NCBI GenBank assembly: GCA_002428225.1
Contig: DIUD01000005.1
Span: forward strand, 221 to 24,483
Length of the DNA: 24,263 nucleotides
Reading direction: 5' to 3'
From: Roseovarius sp. UBA6167
Lineage (GTDB): Bacteria; Pseudomonadota; Alphaproteobacteria; Rhodobacterales; Rhodobacteraceae
Below are positions 6,710 through 13,889 of this stretch, piece by piece; the stretch's first letter is position 1, and each line of letters starts with the position of its first letter. The translations under genes and the position numbers were made by a program. The notes below the pieces were generated by a model. That model worked only from the letters and a program-made list of their open reading frames with translations. It was not told the DNA's origin and did no database searches.

Positions 6710-7927
6710 ATGACGGAAAAGATGCGTGATTTCGCCGGATTCAGGGGGCGCTCGCTGCCGGGTATCGCAGGGGCGGTGGTCGTCGGGGTTGGGGCGGTGG
6801 CGCTCGGGGTCTTTATGGTTTTGCAGCGCGGACCGGACCCGGCGGCCGACCGGCCCGCCCCGGATATCGCCGCCGCCCCCCCGCCGCAGGGCGCGCCGCC
6901 GCCGCCGGATGCCGCCCCGGTCCCGGAGACGGTCCGCGTGCCTGCCCCCGCGCCGCCCGCCCTGGATACCTTCCGGCTCGAGGCCGACGGCCGGATGATC
7001 GTGGCCGGGCGCGCGGTGCCGGGCGGGTCGGTGGCGATCCTCGTGGATGAGGCGCGCCTGGGGCAGGCAGAGGCTGACGCCTCGGGCAAGTTCGTGGCCT
7101 TTCTCGATCTGCCCGCGGCAGAGACGGCGCGTGCGCTGAGCCTGGCGCTCGTCTTGCCGGACGGGCGAGAGGTCCGCGCGCGTGAGGAGATCCTGATCGC
7201 CCCCACGACACGCGCCGCGCCCGTGCCTGCGCCGCCGCCGCCCGCACCGGGGCACCCCCAGGAGGATGCCCCCGCCGAGGTCGCGGCAACGCCGTCCGGC
7301 GCGCCCCCGAGCCCGGCGCCCAAGGCCCCCGCCGCGCGGGAGCCGCCGGTGGAAACCGCTCTCGCACCCGGCGCGACCACGCAATCCGCCCCCGAGCGGC
7401 CCGTGGTGCTCGTGTCGAACGAGGAGGGCGTGCGCGTGATCCAATCCCCCGCCGAACCGGCGCCGAACGTGCGCTCCGTGGTGCTCGATTCGATCAGCTA
7501 TTCCGGGACGGGCGAGGTGGAATTGGCGGGCCGCGCGTCGGCACCTGATGGCCAGGTGGCCATCTATATCGACAACCGGCTCGTCACCACGTCGCGCATC
7601 GGCGAGGATGGCCGCTGGCGCAGCGACCTGCCGGATGTCGCCAGCGGCATCTACACGCTGCGGGTGGACGAGGTCAGCCCCGAGGGCGTGGTCAGTTCGC
7701 GGATCGAGACACCCTTCAAACGCGAGGTGCCGGGCGCCGCCTCCGGCACGCCGCGGTCGTCGCGCATCCCGGTGGTCACAGTGCAGCCCGGCTCGACCCT
7801 CTGGGCGATCTCGCGCGAGCACTATGGCGAGGGGATTCTTTATGTCCGCGTCTTCGAGGCCAACCGCGACCGCATCCGCGACCCCGACCTGATCTATCCG
7901 GGGCAGGTGTTCGCGCTGCCCGACTGA
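6710..7927 (+). CDS. LysM domain protein with N-terminal membrane anchor
   Basis: This 405-residue envelope protein has three parts. Residues about 15-40 form a transmembrane anchor (GIAGAVVVGVGAVALGVFMV). Then come proline- and alanine-rich linkers (about 45-80 and 165-225) around an Ig-like beta domain (LDTFRLEADGRMIVAGRAVP onward), and a second similar beta domain follows (VVLDSISYSGTGEVELAGRA onward, about 260-330). The C-terminus is a LysM peptidoglycan-binding domain, VVTVQPGSTLWAISREHYGE with IYPGQVFALPD at the very end. Known LysM modules bind glycan strands, so the protein probably spans the periplasm from the inner membrane to the wall. The ATG at 6710 has only a weak ribosome site; ATG 6722 is an alternative. 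It has its own promoter and is followed after 70 bases by the ABC transporter gene. Confidence 0.9.
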   Translation: MTEKMRDFAGFRGRSLPGIAGAVVVGVGAVALGVFMVLQRGPDPAADRPAPDIAAAPPPQGAPPPPDAAPVPETVRVPAPAPPALDTFRLEADGRMIVAGRAVPGGSVAILVDEARLGQAEADASGKFVAFLDLPAAETARALSLALVLPDGREVRAREEILIAPTTRAAPVPAPPPPAPGHPQEDAPAEVAATPSGAPPSPAPKAPAAREPPVETALAPGATTQSAPERPVVLVSNEEGVRVIQSPAEPAPNVRSVVLDSISYSGTGEVELAGRASAPDGQVAIYIDNRLVTTSRIGEDGRWRSDLPDVASGIYTLRVDEVSPEGVVSSRIETPFKREVPGAASGTPRSSRIPVVTVQPGSTLWAISREHYGEGILYVRVFEANRDRIRDPDLIYPGQVFALPD

Positions 7928-7997
7928 CGCGCTGCTCTGGTCATCGCCGCCGCGCGCCGCTATCTGTGGCCCCCGCGAGGCAGCGACAAGGCGACCG

Positions 7998-9815
7998 ATG
8001 CAACAAGACCCCCACCCGAGCGAGACCGCCGCGAGCGGCTGGCGCACCATCCGGCGCGTCGCGCCCTATCTCTGGCCCGAGGGTCAGGGATGGGTGAAGC
8101 GGCGCGTGGTGTTGTCGCTCGTTCTGCTGGTGGCGGCCAAGCTCGTCTCGGTGATCACGCCGTTCTTCTACAAGGGCGCGGTCGATGCGCTGGCGGGCGA
8201 GGGACAGGAGGCGGCGTGGATGCTCGGCGCGGGGGCCATCGGCCTGACCGTGGCCTATGGCATGGCGCGGCTGATGAATGTGGGCTTTCAGCAATTGCGC
8301 GATGCGGTCTTTGCCAAGGTGGGCCAGCGCGCGCTGCGCCGTCTGGCCTTGCAGACCTTTCGCCATATTCACGCGCTCTCTCTCAGTTATCACCTGACGC
8401 GCAAGACCGGGGGCTTGAGCCGGATCATCGAGCGCGGGGTGAAGGGCGTCGATTTCCTGCTGCGGTTCCTGATCTTTTCCATCGGCCCCCTGATCCTTGA
8501 ATTGCTGATGGTGGGGATCATCCTCTGGGTGCTGTTCGACATCTGGTATCTGGTGGTGATCGCAGGCGTGATCGCCGCCTATGTGGCCTTTACCTTCAAG
8601 GTCACCGAATGGCGTGTGCGGCTGCGCCGCGAGATGAACGATCAGGACACCGATGCCAATCAAAAGGCCATCGACAGCCTGCTCAATTACGAGACGGTCA
8701 AGTATTTCGGCGCCGAGGCGCGCGAGGCGGCGCGCTATGACCGCGCGATGGCGGGCTATGAGCGCGCGGCGCTGCTGACGGCCTGGTCGCTGTCTTTTCT
8801 CAATTTCGGCCAGTCGTTCCTGATCACCGGCGGGCTGGTGGCGGTGATGGTGATGGCCGCCATGGGGGTGCAGGCGGGCACGATGACGGTGGGCGATTTC
8901 GTCATGGTCAACGCCTACATGATCCAGATCACCATGCCGCTCAATTTCCTCGGGACGGTTTACCGCGAGATACGCCAGGCGCTGGTCGATATGGGCGAGA
9001 TGTTCGCCCTGCTCGAACAGCCCCCCGACGTGAGCGACGGGCCCGGCGCGGCACCGCTGAAGGTTTCGGGCGCGCATGTGCGGTTCGATGCGGTCGAGTT
9101 CGGCTATGATCCGGCGCGGCCCATCCTCAAGGGCGTCACGCTCGACGTGCCCGCCGGGCAGACGGTGGCGGTGGTCGGGCCTTCGGGATCGGGCAAATCC
9201 ACCATCGGGCGGCTCTTGTTCCGCTTCTATGACGTGCGGGGCGGGGCGGTCACGATCGACGGGCAGGACATCCGCGAGGTGACGCTCGACAGCCTGCATG
9301 GCGCGATTGGCGTGGTGCCGCAGGATACGGTGCTGTTCAACGACACGATCGGCTACAACATCGCCTATGGGCGCGGAGGGGTGAGCCAGGCCGAGATCGA
9401 GGATGCGGCGCGCGCGGCGCAGATCCACGATTTCATCGCCAGCCTGCCCAGGGGCTATGACACGCAGGTTGGCGAGCGCGGGCTCAAGCTCTCGGGCGGC
9501 GAGAAACAGCGCGTGGGAATCGCGCGCACATTGCTCAAGAACCCGCCCATCCTGCTTCTGGACGAGGCGACAAGCGCGCTCGACACCGAGACCGAGCGCG
9601 ACATTCAGGACGCGCTGGCGCGCGCGGCCCGGGGGCGCACCGTCATCATGATCGCGCACCGCCTCTCGACGGTGGCGGGGGCGGATCGTATCGTGGTTCT
9701 GGAAGAGGGGCGCGTGGTGGAAGAGGGCAACCATGCCGACCTTCTGGCGCGTCGGGGCCGCTATGCCGCGCTGTGGCAAAGGCAATCGCGCGAGGAGGCC
9801 GGGGCCGCCGCCTGA
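7998..9815 (+). CDS. atmA: Atm1-type ABC exporter (fused permease and ATPase)
   Basis: This 605-residue half-transporter acts as a homodimer in the inner membrane. The N-terminal half is a six-helix ABC type-1 exporter domain (about 35-330) with typical Atm1 text: TPFFYKGAVDAL, FQQLRDAVFAKVGQRALRRL, LSYHLTRKTGGLSRIIERG and DSLLNYETVKYFGAEAREAA. The C-terminal ATPase has Walker A GPSGSGKS (394-401), signature LSGGEKQR (498-505) and Walker B ILLLDE (518-523), with an H-loop in IMIAHRLSTV. Relatives, including mitochondrial Atm1 and the Novosphingobium homologue, export glutathione-linked sulfur compounds or metal-glutathione complexes, linking it to iron-sulfur balance and heavy-metal tolerance. 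The start at 7998 follows AAGGCGACCG. It may be cotranscribed with the LysM gene. The substrate here is inferred from family only. Confidence 0.94.
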   Translation: MQQDPHPSETAASGWRTIRRVAPYLWPEGQGWVKRRVVLSLVLLVAAKLVSVITPFFYKGAVDALAGEGQEAAWMLGAGAIGLTVAYGMARLMNVGFQQLRDAVFAKVGQRALRRLALQTFRHIHALSLSYHLTRKTGGLSRIIERGVKGVDFLLRFLIFSIGPLILELLMVGIILWVLFDIWYLVVIAGVIAAYVAFTFKVTEWRVRLRREMNDQDTDANQKAIDSLLNYETVKYFGAEAREAARYDRAMAGYERAALLTAWSLSFLNFGQSFLITGGLVAVMVMAAMGVQAGTMTVGDFVMVNAYMIQITMPLNFLGTVYREIRQALVDMGEMFALLEQPPDVSDGPGAAPLKVSGAHVRFDAVEFGYDPARPILKGVTLDVPAGQTVAVVGPSGSGKSTIGRLLFRFYDVRGGAVTIDGQDIREVTLDSLHGAIGVVPQDTVLFNDTIGYNIAYGRGGVSQAEIEDAARAAQIHDFIASLPRGYDTQVGERGLKLSGGEKQRVGIARTLLKNPPILLLDEATSALDTETERDIQDALARAARGRTVIMIAHRLSTVAGADRIVVLEEGRVVEEGNHADLLARRGRYAALWQRQSREEAGAAA

Positions 9816-9826
9816 GCCTGTCACAT

Positions 9827-9842
9827 CGGTTTTACGAAACCG
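9827..9842 (+). other. Small hairpin after atmA
   Basis: CGGTTT and AAACCG form a 6-bp stem with a TACG loop 11 bases after the atmA stop. There is no following T-run, so it is only a weak terminator or mRNA-end candidate. Confidence 0.3.
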
Positions 9843-9880
9843 GGCTAAACCACGCCTAGATGTGCGGCGATATCGGGGGC

Positions 9881-9908
9881 TTGCCAGCTTGACCCCACGA
9901 GATATAGT
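9881..9908 (+). promoter_or_regulatory. Sigma-70-type promoter for the HNH gene
   Basis: TTGCCA (9881-9886) and TATAGT (9903-9908) are separated by 16 bases; each hexamer matches the consensus at five of six positions. This gives a leader of about 40 bases before the ATG at 9956. Confidence 0.65.
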
Positions 9909-9955
9909 AGCATGTGAGAGGGTGAACGGGAGCCGGGAAAGAGGCGCGTGACGCG

Positions 9956-10540
9956 ATGGACGGAGAGTTCAGAACCGAGTTCGTGAGAGACCCTGCCGCC
10001 CTGCGGCATTTCCCGGCGCTGGTGCTCAATGCCGATTACCGCCCGCTGTCGTATTACCCGCTGTCGCTCTGGACATGGCAGGAGGCGATAAAGGCGGTCT
10101 GTTCCGACAGGGTCGATATCGTCGCCGAATACGATCACTTCGTGCACAGTCCGAGCACGGCGATACGAATACCCTCGGTGATCGTTCTGCGGGATTATGT
10201 AAAACCTCAAAAGCGCGTGGCCTTCACGCGCTTCAATTTATTTCTGAGGGATGAATTTCGCTGCCAGTATTGCGGGGCCAGGGGCGATCTGACCTTTGAT
10301 CACGTCGTGCCGCGCGCGCGCGGCGGGCGGACAAGCTGGGAAAACGTGGTGGCGGCGTGCAGCCCGTGCAATCTGCGCAAGGGGTCGCGCAGCCTGCGGC
10401 AGGCGGGAATGAGCCTGAAGCGCCCGCCGCGCGCGCCGGGGGCCGAGGAACTGCGCAACATGGGGCGCAAGTTTCCGCCCAATCACCTGCACGACAGCTG
10501 GCTCGATTTCCTCTACTGGGATGCCGAACTGGAAGCGTGA
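9956..10540 (+). CDS. HNH endonuclease family protein
   Basis: This 194-residue protein has the widespread chromosomal HNH architecture. An N-terminal half with FPALVLNADYRPLSYYPLSL and VIVLRDYV leads into a zinc-type HNH core: Cys103 and Cys106 (CQYC), Asp115-His116 in FDHVVPRARGG, and Cys135 and Cys138 followed by Asn139 (CSPCNLRKG). These are the residues expected for metal binding and catalysis, so a nicking or cutting activity is plausible. The C-terminal 50 residues (PPNHLHDSWLDFLYWDAELE) are typical of the alphaproteobacterial members. It has its own promoter, and the gene is not next to a methylase, phage or intron feature, so it looks like the conserved cellular member rather than a homing enzyme. 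The biological role of this group is not known. Confidence 0.93.
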   Translation: MDGEFRTEFVRDPAALRHFPALVLNADYRPLSYYPLSLWTWQEAIKAVCSDRVDIVAEYDHFVHSPSTAIRIPSVIVLRDYVKPQKRVAFTRFNLFLRDEFRCQYCGARGDLTFDHVVPRARGGRTSWENVVAACSPCNLRKGSRSLRQAGMSLKRPPRAPGAEELRNMGRKFPPNHLHDSWLDFLYWDAELEA

Positions 10541-10697
10541 GGGTGGATTCGTCTGGATGTGATGTAGAGGTTACCATAATAGGCACCAAAACGGGGGTTC
10601 CGATGTCCAAAATGATGCATCGGATTAACCAAGTGTGGTTTTTCAGGGGTTTCGCGGCTTCGGTTCAATGAACCGGCAAACGATCTGAAGATTGTCC

Positions 10698-10769
10698 CGC
10701 ACGCAAGACAGGTCGCAACGCAGTCTCGTCAAGGTCAGGGCTGAAGCGGATGATGACACCTCCCACCAC
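10698..10769 (-). pseudogene. Possible IS66-type accessory transposase tail
   Basis: The minus strand encodes VGGVIIRFSPDLDETALRPV followed by LRA. This resembles the C-terminal end of IS66 OrfA (TnpA) proteins, which often finish with a short strand then DxDEAxLRRVLRAVRS. The match is short and recalled rather than searched. It ends 30 bases before an in-frame stop at 10665. Confidence 0.3.
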
Positions 10770-10922
10770 GATTTGCGCCAGGCAGTGTCCCATCGGGTGG
10801 TGTAAGAGGCCGCGCGCGGAGCCCCCGGCGTAGCGCGCGCCGCGCGGCCGGTGGTGACGCTGGCGGCCACCGTCGTTCTTCGGCAAAGGTTCGGGTTGCA
10901 ACACTCGAAACCAAAGACGGAG

Positions 10923-11069
10923 ATGACGATGACCGATGAGAGAATGGCATTGCTTGAGCTGGTTGCACAGCAGGCCGATGGCGATCTTGTGCGCGAGATG
11001 CTCGCCTTTGCGGCCAGCCGGATCATGGAATTCGACCGTGAAGTGATCGATCCGGGGGATCGATCATAG
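10923..11069 (+). pseudogene. IS256-family transposase, N-terminal fragment
   Basis: The product reads MTDERMALLELVAQQADGDL then VREMLAFAASRIMEFDREV, which is the usual start of IS256-type transposases of alphaproteobacteria (DxxMALxELxxxxADxDLVREMLxFAAxRxMELEVE). The match stops after about 40 residues, exactly where a palindrome begins at 11044, and the frame ends in a few unrelated codons and TAG. ACGGAG precedes the ATGs at 10923 and 10929. A full transposase is about 400 residues, so it is a non-functional stump. Confidence 0.7.
11044..11066. repeat. Perfect 23-bp palindrome at the transposase breakpoint
   Basis: TGATCGATCC (11044-11053) and GGATCGATCA (11057-11066) are exact inverted copies around a GGG centre. 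The palindrome starts at the last codon of recognisable IS256 homology, so it probably marks a recombination or deletion junction. Confidence 0.85.
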
Positions 11070-11134
11070 GAAGAATGAGGTTGAAGCGCGGACAGGTGCT
11101 GCCAGGGGTGCGCGCTCGCCGCTGCGCGAGCGCC

Positions 11135-11263
11135 GAAGGTGTCAGCCTCGGCCCTCAGCGCGGCCGCCAGCATCCGGCGGGCCCCGTCACGGGCGATCCC
11201 GGTCAGCGGGTCATCCATAGATTCCGGCTGACGCAGGGCGATGATGTCGGTATCGTTGGTCAT
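11135..11263 (-). pseudogene. Second IS256-type transposase N-terminal fragment, opposite orientation
   Basis: From the ATG at 11263 the minus strand encodes MTNDTDIIALRQPESMDDPL then TGIARDGARRMLAAALRAEA. The segment DDPLTxIARxGARRMLAAALxAEADxF is the characteristic early region of one subgroup of IS256 transposases. After ADTF the sequence departs from the family and becomes low-complexity alanine and serine text, so the rest is lost. GGAACG precedes the start. It faces the plus-strand fragment at 10923-11069 and belongs to a different IS256 subgroup. Confidence 0.65.
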
Positions 11264-11389
11264 AGGCGGATCGTTCCTTCTGGAAGTTCTGGCAGGCCCT
11301 GACACCCGCCACGATACGCCGCCGTCTCAAACAACATCACCCATTTCCCGCCATAGCTCCGTTTCATCACGAGGAGGGCGCGTAACGCT

Positions 11390-11420
11390 CTTGACAGGCC
11401 CTTTGTCCCTTCCCAAATAT
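11390..11420 (+). promoter_or_regulatory. Promoter of the small heat-shock gene
   Basis: CTTGACA (11390-11396) with AAATAT (11415-11420) at 18 bases spacing fits a housekeeping promoter. CTTG at the -35 also suits the heat-shock sigma RpoH, though the -10 region CCCAAATAT is not a typical RpoH sequence. Transcription would start near 11427. Confidence 0.55.
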
Positions 11421-11426
11421 TTCTCG

Positions 11427-11510
11427 CCCCGGTGCCGACACGGGCCGGGGAATCGCGCCTGTCCCCGCGAGGGAAGGCGAATCGTTATCGCTCAAAGGAG
11501 GATGACCATG
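11427..11510 (+). promoter_or_regulatory. ROSE-like RNA thermometer in the hsp20 leader
   Basis: The leader folds into three successive elements. Hairpin 1 pairs CCCCGG (11427-11432) with CCGGGG (11445-11450). Hairpin 2 pairs CGCCT and TCCC (11456-11460, 11462-11465) with GGGA and AGGCG (11471-11479) around a CGCGA loop. The last one faces UCGCU (11488-11492) with the Shine-Dalgarno AAGGAGG (11495-11501): CTC pairs with GAG across a four-base loop, flanked by an opposed G and G. ROSE thermometers carry a conserved U(U/C)GCU opposite the Shine-Dalgarno with such a G-G pair, and they repress alphaproteobacterial small heat-shock genes at low temperature. The fit to motif and context is good; melting is not demonstrated. 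Confidence 0.65.
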
Positions 11511-11978
11511 CGTAACTTCGATCTTGCACCGCTCTACCGGGCCTCTGTCGGCTTTGACCAGATCGCCGACCTGCTCGACCGGGTGATGGCCAGCGACATG
11601 AGCCAGCCCACCTATCCGCCCTACAACATCGAAAAGACCGCCGATGACGTCTATCGCATCTCGATTGCCGTCGCAGGCTTTGCCGCCGAGGATCTCTCGG
11701 TCGAGGTGAAGGAGGGCGCGCTTGTCGTCTCGGCACGCAAACGCGATGAGGACGAGGGCCGCACCTATCTGCATCGCGGCATCGCCACCCGCGCCTTCGA
11801 GCGGCGCTTTCAGCTTGCCGATCATGTCCGCGTGACCGGGGCGAGCCATGCTGACGGAATGCTCCATATCGAGCTTGTGCGCGAGGTGCCCGAGGCCCTC
11901 AAGCCCCGCCGGATCGCCATCGCCAGCGCCGACAAGGCATCCGACAAGGATGTGATCGAGGCCGACAGGGTGAACTGA
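11508..11978 (+). CDS. Small heat-shock protein (Hsp20/IbpA family)
   Basis: This 156-residue cytoplasmic holdase binds unfolding proteins and forms large oligomers. The N-terminus MRNFDLAPLYRASVGFDQIA is the class A type of IbpA-like proteins. The alpha-crystallin domain runs from about 35 to 130 (YNIEKTADDVYRISIAVAGF, LSVEVKEGALVVSARK, YLHRGIATRAFERRFQLADH, ADGMLHIELVREVPEALKPR), followed by a C-terminal tail with the RRIAI anchor motif (IxI). The ATG at 11508 lies 6 bases after AAGGAGG; the ATG at 11502 touches the Shine-Dalgarno and is too close. It is transcribed alone, with a promoter, a ROSE-like leader and a terminator that overlaps the end of the convergent ask gene. Heat induction is likely to be mainly translational. 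Confidence 0.95.
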   Translation: MRNFDLAPLYRASVGFDQIADLLDRVMASDMSQPTYPPYNIEKTADDVYRISIAVAGFAAEDLSVEVKEGALVVSARKRDEDEGRTYLHRGIATRAFERRFQLADHVRVTGASHADGMLHIELVREVPEALKPRRIAIASADKASDKDVIEADRVN

Positions 11979-11985
11979 TCCGACA

Positions 11986-12022
11986 GGCAAGGGCCCGGTC
12001 GATCCGCGACCGGGTGCCTTTT
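11986..12022 (+). terminator. Terminator of hsp20
   Basis: An 8-bp stem CCCGGTCG/CGACCGGG (11994-12001 and 12007-12014), extended by GGCA/TGCC (11986-11989 and 12015-12018), is followed by TTTT (12019-12022). The T-run touches the stop codon of the convergent ask gene. The opposite strand has no T-run, so it serves hsp20. Confidence 0.85.
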
Positions 12023-13458
12023 CATGCCGCCCTGGCGACCTGTGTTGCCGGGGCGTTCTCTATCAGGGCGCAGTGCAGCGCGGCGATCCCCGCCTCCAGC
12101 GCCTCGGCCGCGATGACGAATTGCACATCGACGCCGCGCGGCGTCTGATGGGCGGCCACCACCTCGATCCCGGCCTCTTCCAGCGCGCTCAGGCCCCGGC
12201 TCAGCACCCTGAGCCCCTTGAGGTCGCGCCCGACAGGCGAGACGAGCGCAAGGGTGCGTGCCGAGATCTCCGACGCCGGATAAAGCGCCTCCAGGTCGCG
12301 CATCACGCGCCGCACGGTCTTGAGCGACGCCTGCACATAATGCGTGATCGTGTTGGCGTTCGACGTCTTGGAGACGATCCAGACACTGTGCCGCTTGAGG
12401 GCGTCGAGAATGGCCGCGTCATAGCCTTTCACGCCCACCATGTCCTGCTCGAACAATTCCAGCGCCACCACCTTGAGGCCGGTCACGATCTCGACCGCCG
12501 GGGTCGTTGTCGGCTGATCGTCGATCAGCGTCCCCGGATCGCCGGGATCGAATACGTTTGTGACCCGCAACGGCACCTCCGCCTGCCTCAGGGTCTTGGC
12601 CGCCTTGGGATGGATCGCCTCCATCCCCAGGTTCGAGAGCTGATCGGCCACGTCGTAATTGGTATGCCCCAGCTTGCGCACGGCGGCTTCGCCGATGAGT
12701 TTCGGATCGGCCGAGGACAGGTGAAACTCCTTGTGGATGATCGCTTCGCGCGCGCCGGTATGGGCCGCGATGCGCGCGAATGTCACCTCGGAATAACCCC
12801 GGTCAAACTCGCGCATGAGGCCCTCGGAGCATTGCGCATAGCCGGTGACGATGGGCATCTCGGCCGCGAGGTCCACATCGCGCAGCCCGGCCGCGATCCG
12901 CTCGGAAAGGGTGTGTTCGGTCTCGTCACGCCAGCCGCTCAGGTCGATGAACCGCGCATTCACCCCGGCGCGCTGCAACAGCAGTGTGGTGACAAAGGCC
13001 GAATGTGCCTCGCCCAGACCCGAGAGAAGTTCGCGGATGACCATCATGTGATCGCCAAGCCGGAAATGCCCGTAAGAGCATAGCCGTTGCAGATCGAAGA
13101 GGCACGAGCGCGCCCCCTCGATCCGCTCGCGAACGAATTCGTCGGCCAGGCTGCGGTCTCCGGGATTGTCGAGGATGCCCTCATGCGCCGCGCGCATCGC
13201 CCGGCCCACCTCGGTCAGCGCGTCCAGCCAGCCGTGATCGTCGTCACCATTGGCAAACCGTGCATAGACCCCCGGCGCGCCGGATTTCTTGTGTTCCAGC
13301 AGCAAGTTGGTAATCCCGCCAAAGGCCGAGACAACGAAAATGCGCCGATAGAGCGCCGCGCCCTCGCGGTCCCTGATAAAGAGCGTGTCGAGCAACTCGC
13401 GGACACGGCTCATGGATGTGCCGCCGATCTTCTCGACGGTATGGGTTGGAAAGGTCAT
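12022..13458 (-). CDS. ask: Ectoine-specific aspartate kinase (Ask_Ect)
   Basis: Ask_Ect phosphorylates L-aspartate, the first step toward aspartate semialdehyde, the ectoine precursor. This 478-residue protein starts with the kinase signature VEKIGGTSM (Lys10, KxGGTS) and contains VVSAFGGITNLLLEHKKSG, LGDHMMVIRELLSGLG, VTGYAQCSEGLMREFDRGYS and KEFHLSSADPKLIG. These include insertions typical of the Ask_Ect subgroup and different from LysC. Two ACT-like segments lie at about 310-470. The specialised copy is thought to escape lysine and threonine feedback, so flux into ectoine does not depend on the general enzyme. The start at 13458 follows AGAGGGAT. It is last in the ectA-B-C-ask operon, 33 bases after ectC, and convergent with hsp20. 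Confidence 0.95.
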   Translation of the reverse strand: MTFPTHTVEKIGGTSMSRVRELLDTLFIRDREGAALYRRIFVVSAFGGITNLLLEHKKSGAPGVYARFANGDDDHGWLDALTEVGRAMRAAHEGILDNPGDRSLADEFVRERIEGARSCLFDLQRLCSYGHFRLGDHMMVIRELLSGLGEAHSAFVTTLLLQRAGVNARFIDLSGWRDETEHTLSERIAAGLRDVDLAAEMPIVTGYAQCSEGLMREFDRGYSEVTFARIAAHTGAREAIIHKEFHLSSADPKLIGEAAVRKLGHTNYDVADQLSNLGMEAIHPKAAKTLRQAEVPLRVTNVFDPGDPGTLIDDQPTTTPAVEIVTGLKVVALELFEQDMVGVKGYDAAILDALKRHSVWIVSKTSNANTITHYVQASLKTVRRVMRDLEALYPASEISARTLALVSPVGRDLKGLRVLSRGLSALEEAGIEVVAAHQTPRGVDVQFVIAAEALEAGIAALHCALIENAPATQVARAA

Positions 13459-13491
13459 ATCCCTCTTGCCGGAGCCATTGCCCCGACCCTC

Positions 13492-13884
13492 TCAGCTGGT
13501 TTCGAGCGCGTAGGAGCCGTCGGCCTGGTGCACTTCCTTGCCGGTCACCGGCGGGTTGAAGACACAGGCCATCACAAGCTCTTCCGTGGCGCGTAGCGTG
13601 TGGCGATCGTGCCGATTGAGCGCATACATCACGCCCGGCTTGATCTCATGGGTCTCGCCGGTGGCCAGATCGGTGATCGAGCCGGTGCCCCGAATGCAGT
13701 AGACGTTCTCGAAATGGTTCTTGTATTCGAACGTGTGCTCCGATCCCGGCTCAAGGAGCGTGATGTGGAACGAAAACCCCATCCCGTCATCGGCAAGCAG
13801 CATCCGCACGCTCTTCCACCTTGCATCCGAGACGACGCGCCCGGGTTCGTTCTTCATGATCTCGCTGAAATCCCTCACGATCAT
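13492..13884 (-). CDS. ectC: Ectoine synthase
   Basis: EctC closes the ring of N-gamma-acetyl-diaminobutyrate to give ectoine, the final step. It is a 130-residue cupin enzyme. The family text is clear: MIVRDFSEIMKN, DDGMGFSFHITLLEPG, NHFENVYCIRGTGSITD, KPGVMYALNRHDRHTLRA and VFNPPVTGKEVHQADGSYAL. Glu59, Tyr87 and His95 correspond to the iron-coordinating residues described for the Paenibacillus enzyme (Glu57, Tyr85, His93). It follows ectB after only 5 bases, so translation is probably linked. No hydroxylase gene ectD is found next to it, so the cell may stop at ectoine unless ectD lies elsewhere. Confidence 0.97.
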   Translation of the reverse strand: MIVRDFSEIMKNEPGRVVSDARWKSVRMLLADDGMGFSFHITLLEPGSEHTFEYKNHFENVYCIRGTGSITDLATGETHEIKPGVMYALNRHDRHTLRATEELVMACVFNPPVTGKEVHQADGSYALETS

Positions 13885-13889
13885 CGGCG

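Larger units (their letters stand above)
10541..11380. mobile_element. Insertion-sequence debris, no intact gene
   Basis: About 840 bases between the HNH gene and the hsp20 promoter contain no intact gene. They hold two transposase N-terminal fragments facing each other (10923-11069 plus strand, 11135-11263 minus strand), a possible third fragment (10698-10769), a 7-bp hairpin TCCGATG/CATCGGA (10599-10605 and 10618-10624), and a perfect palindrome at 11044-11066. No complete terminal inverted repeats or target-site duplications were recognised. The stretch 11264-11380 shows nothing further. Confidence 0.7.

Noticed and set aside
7941..9824. 627-codon open frame on the minus strand opposite atmA
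   Set aside because: It mirrors the codon pattern of the ABC transporter, encodes histidine- and arginine-rich text without domain features, and the plus strand has all transporter motifs.
10643..11305. A 220-residue minus-strand protein across the insertion-sequence debris
   Set aside because: Only residues 15-57 resemble a transposase; the rest is serine- and arginine-rich chance reading, so only the fragment is reported.
12073..13083. 336-codon open frame on the plus strand opposite ask
   Set aside because: Antisense shadow of the aspartate kinase gene; no motif and no ribosome site.
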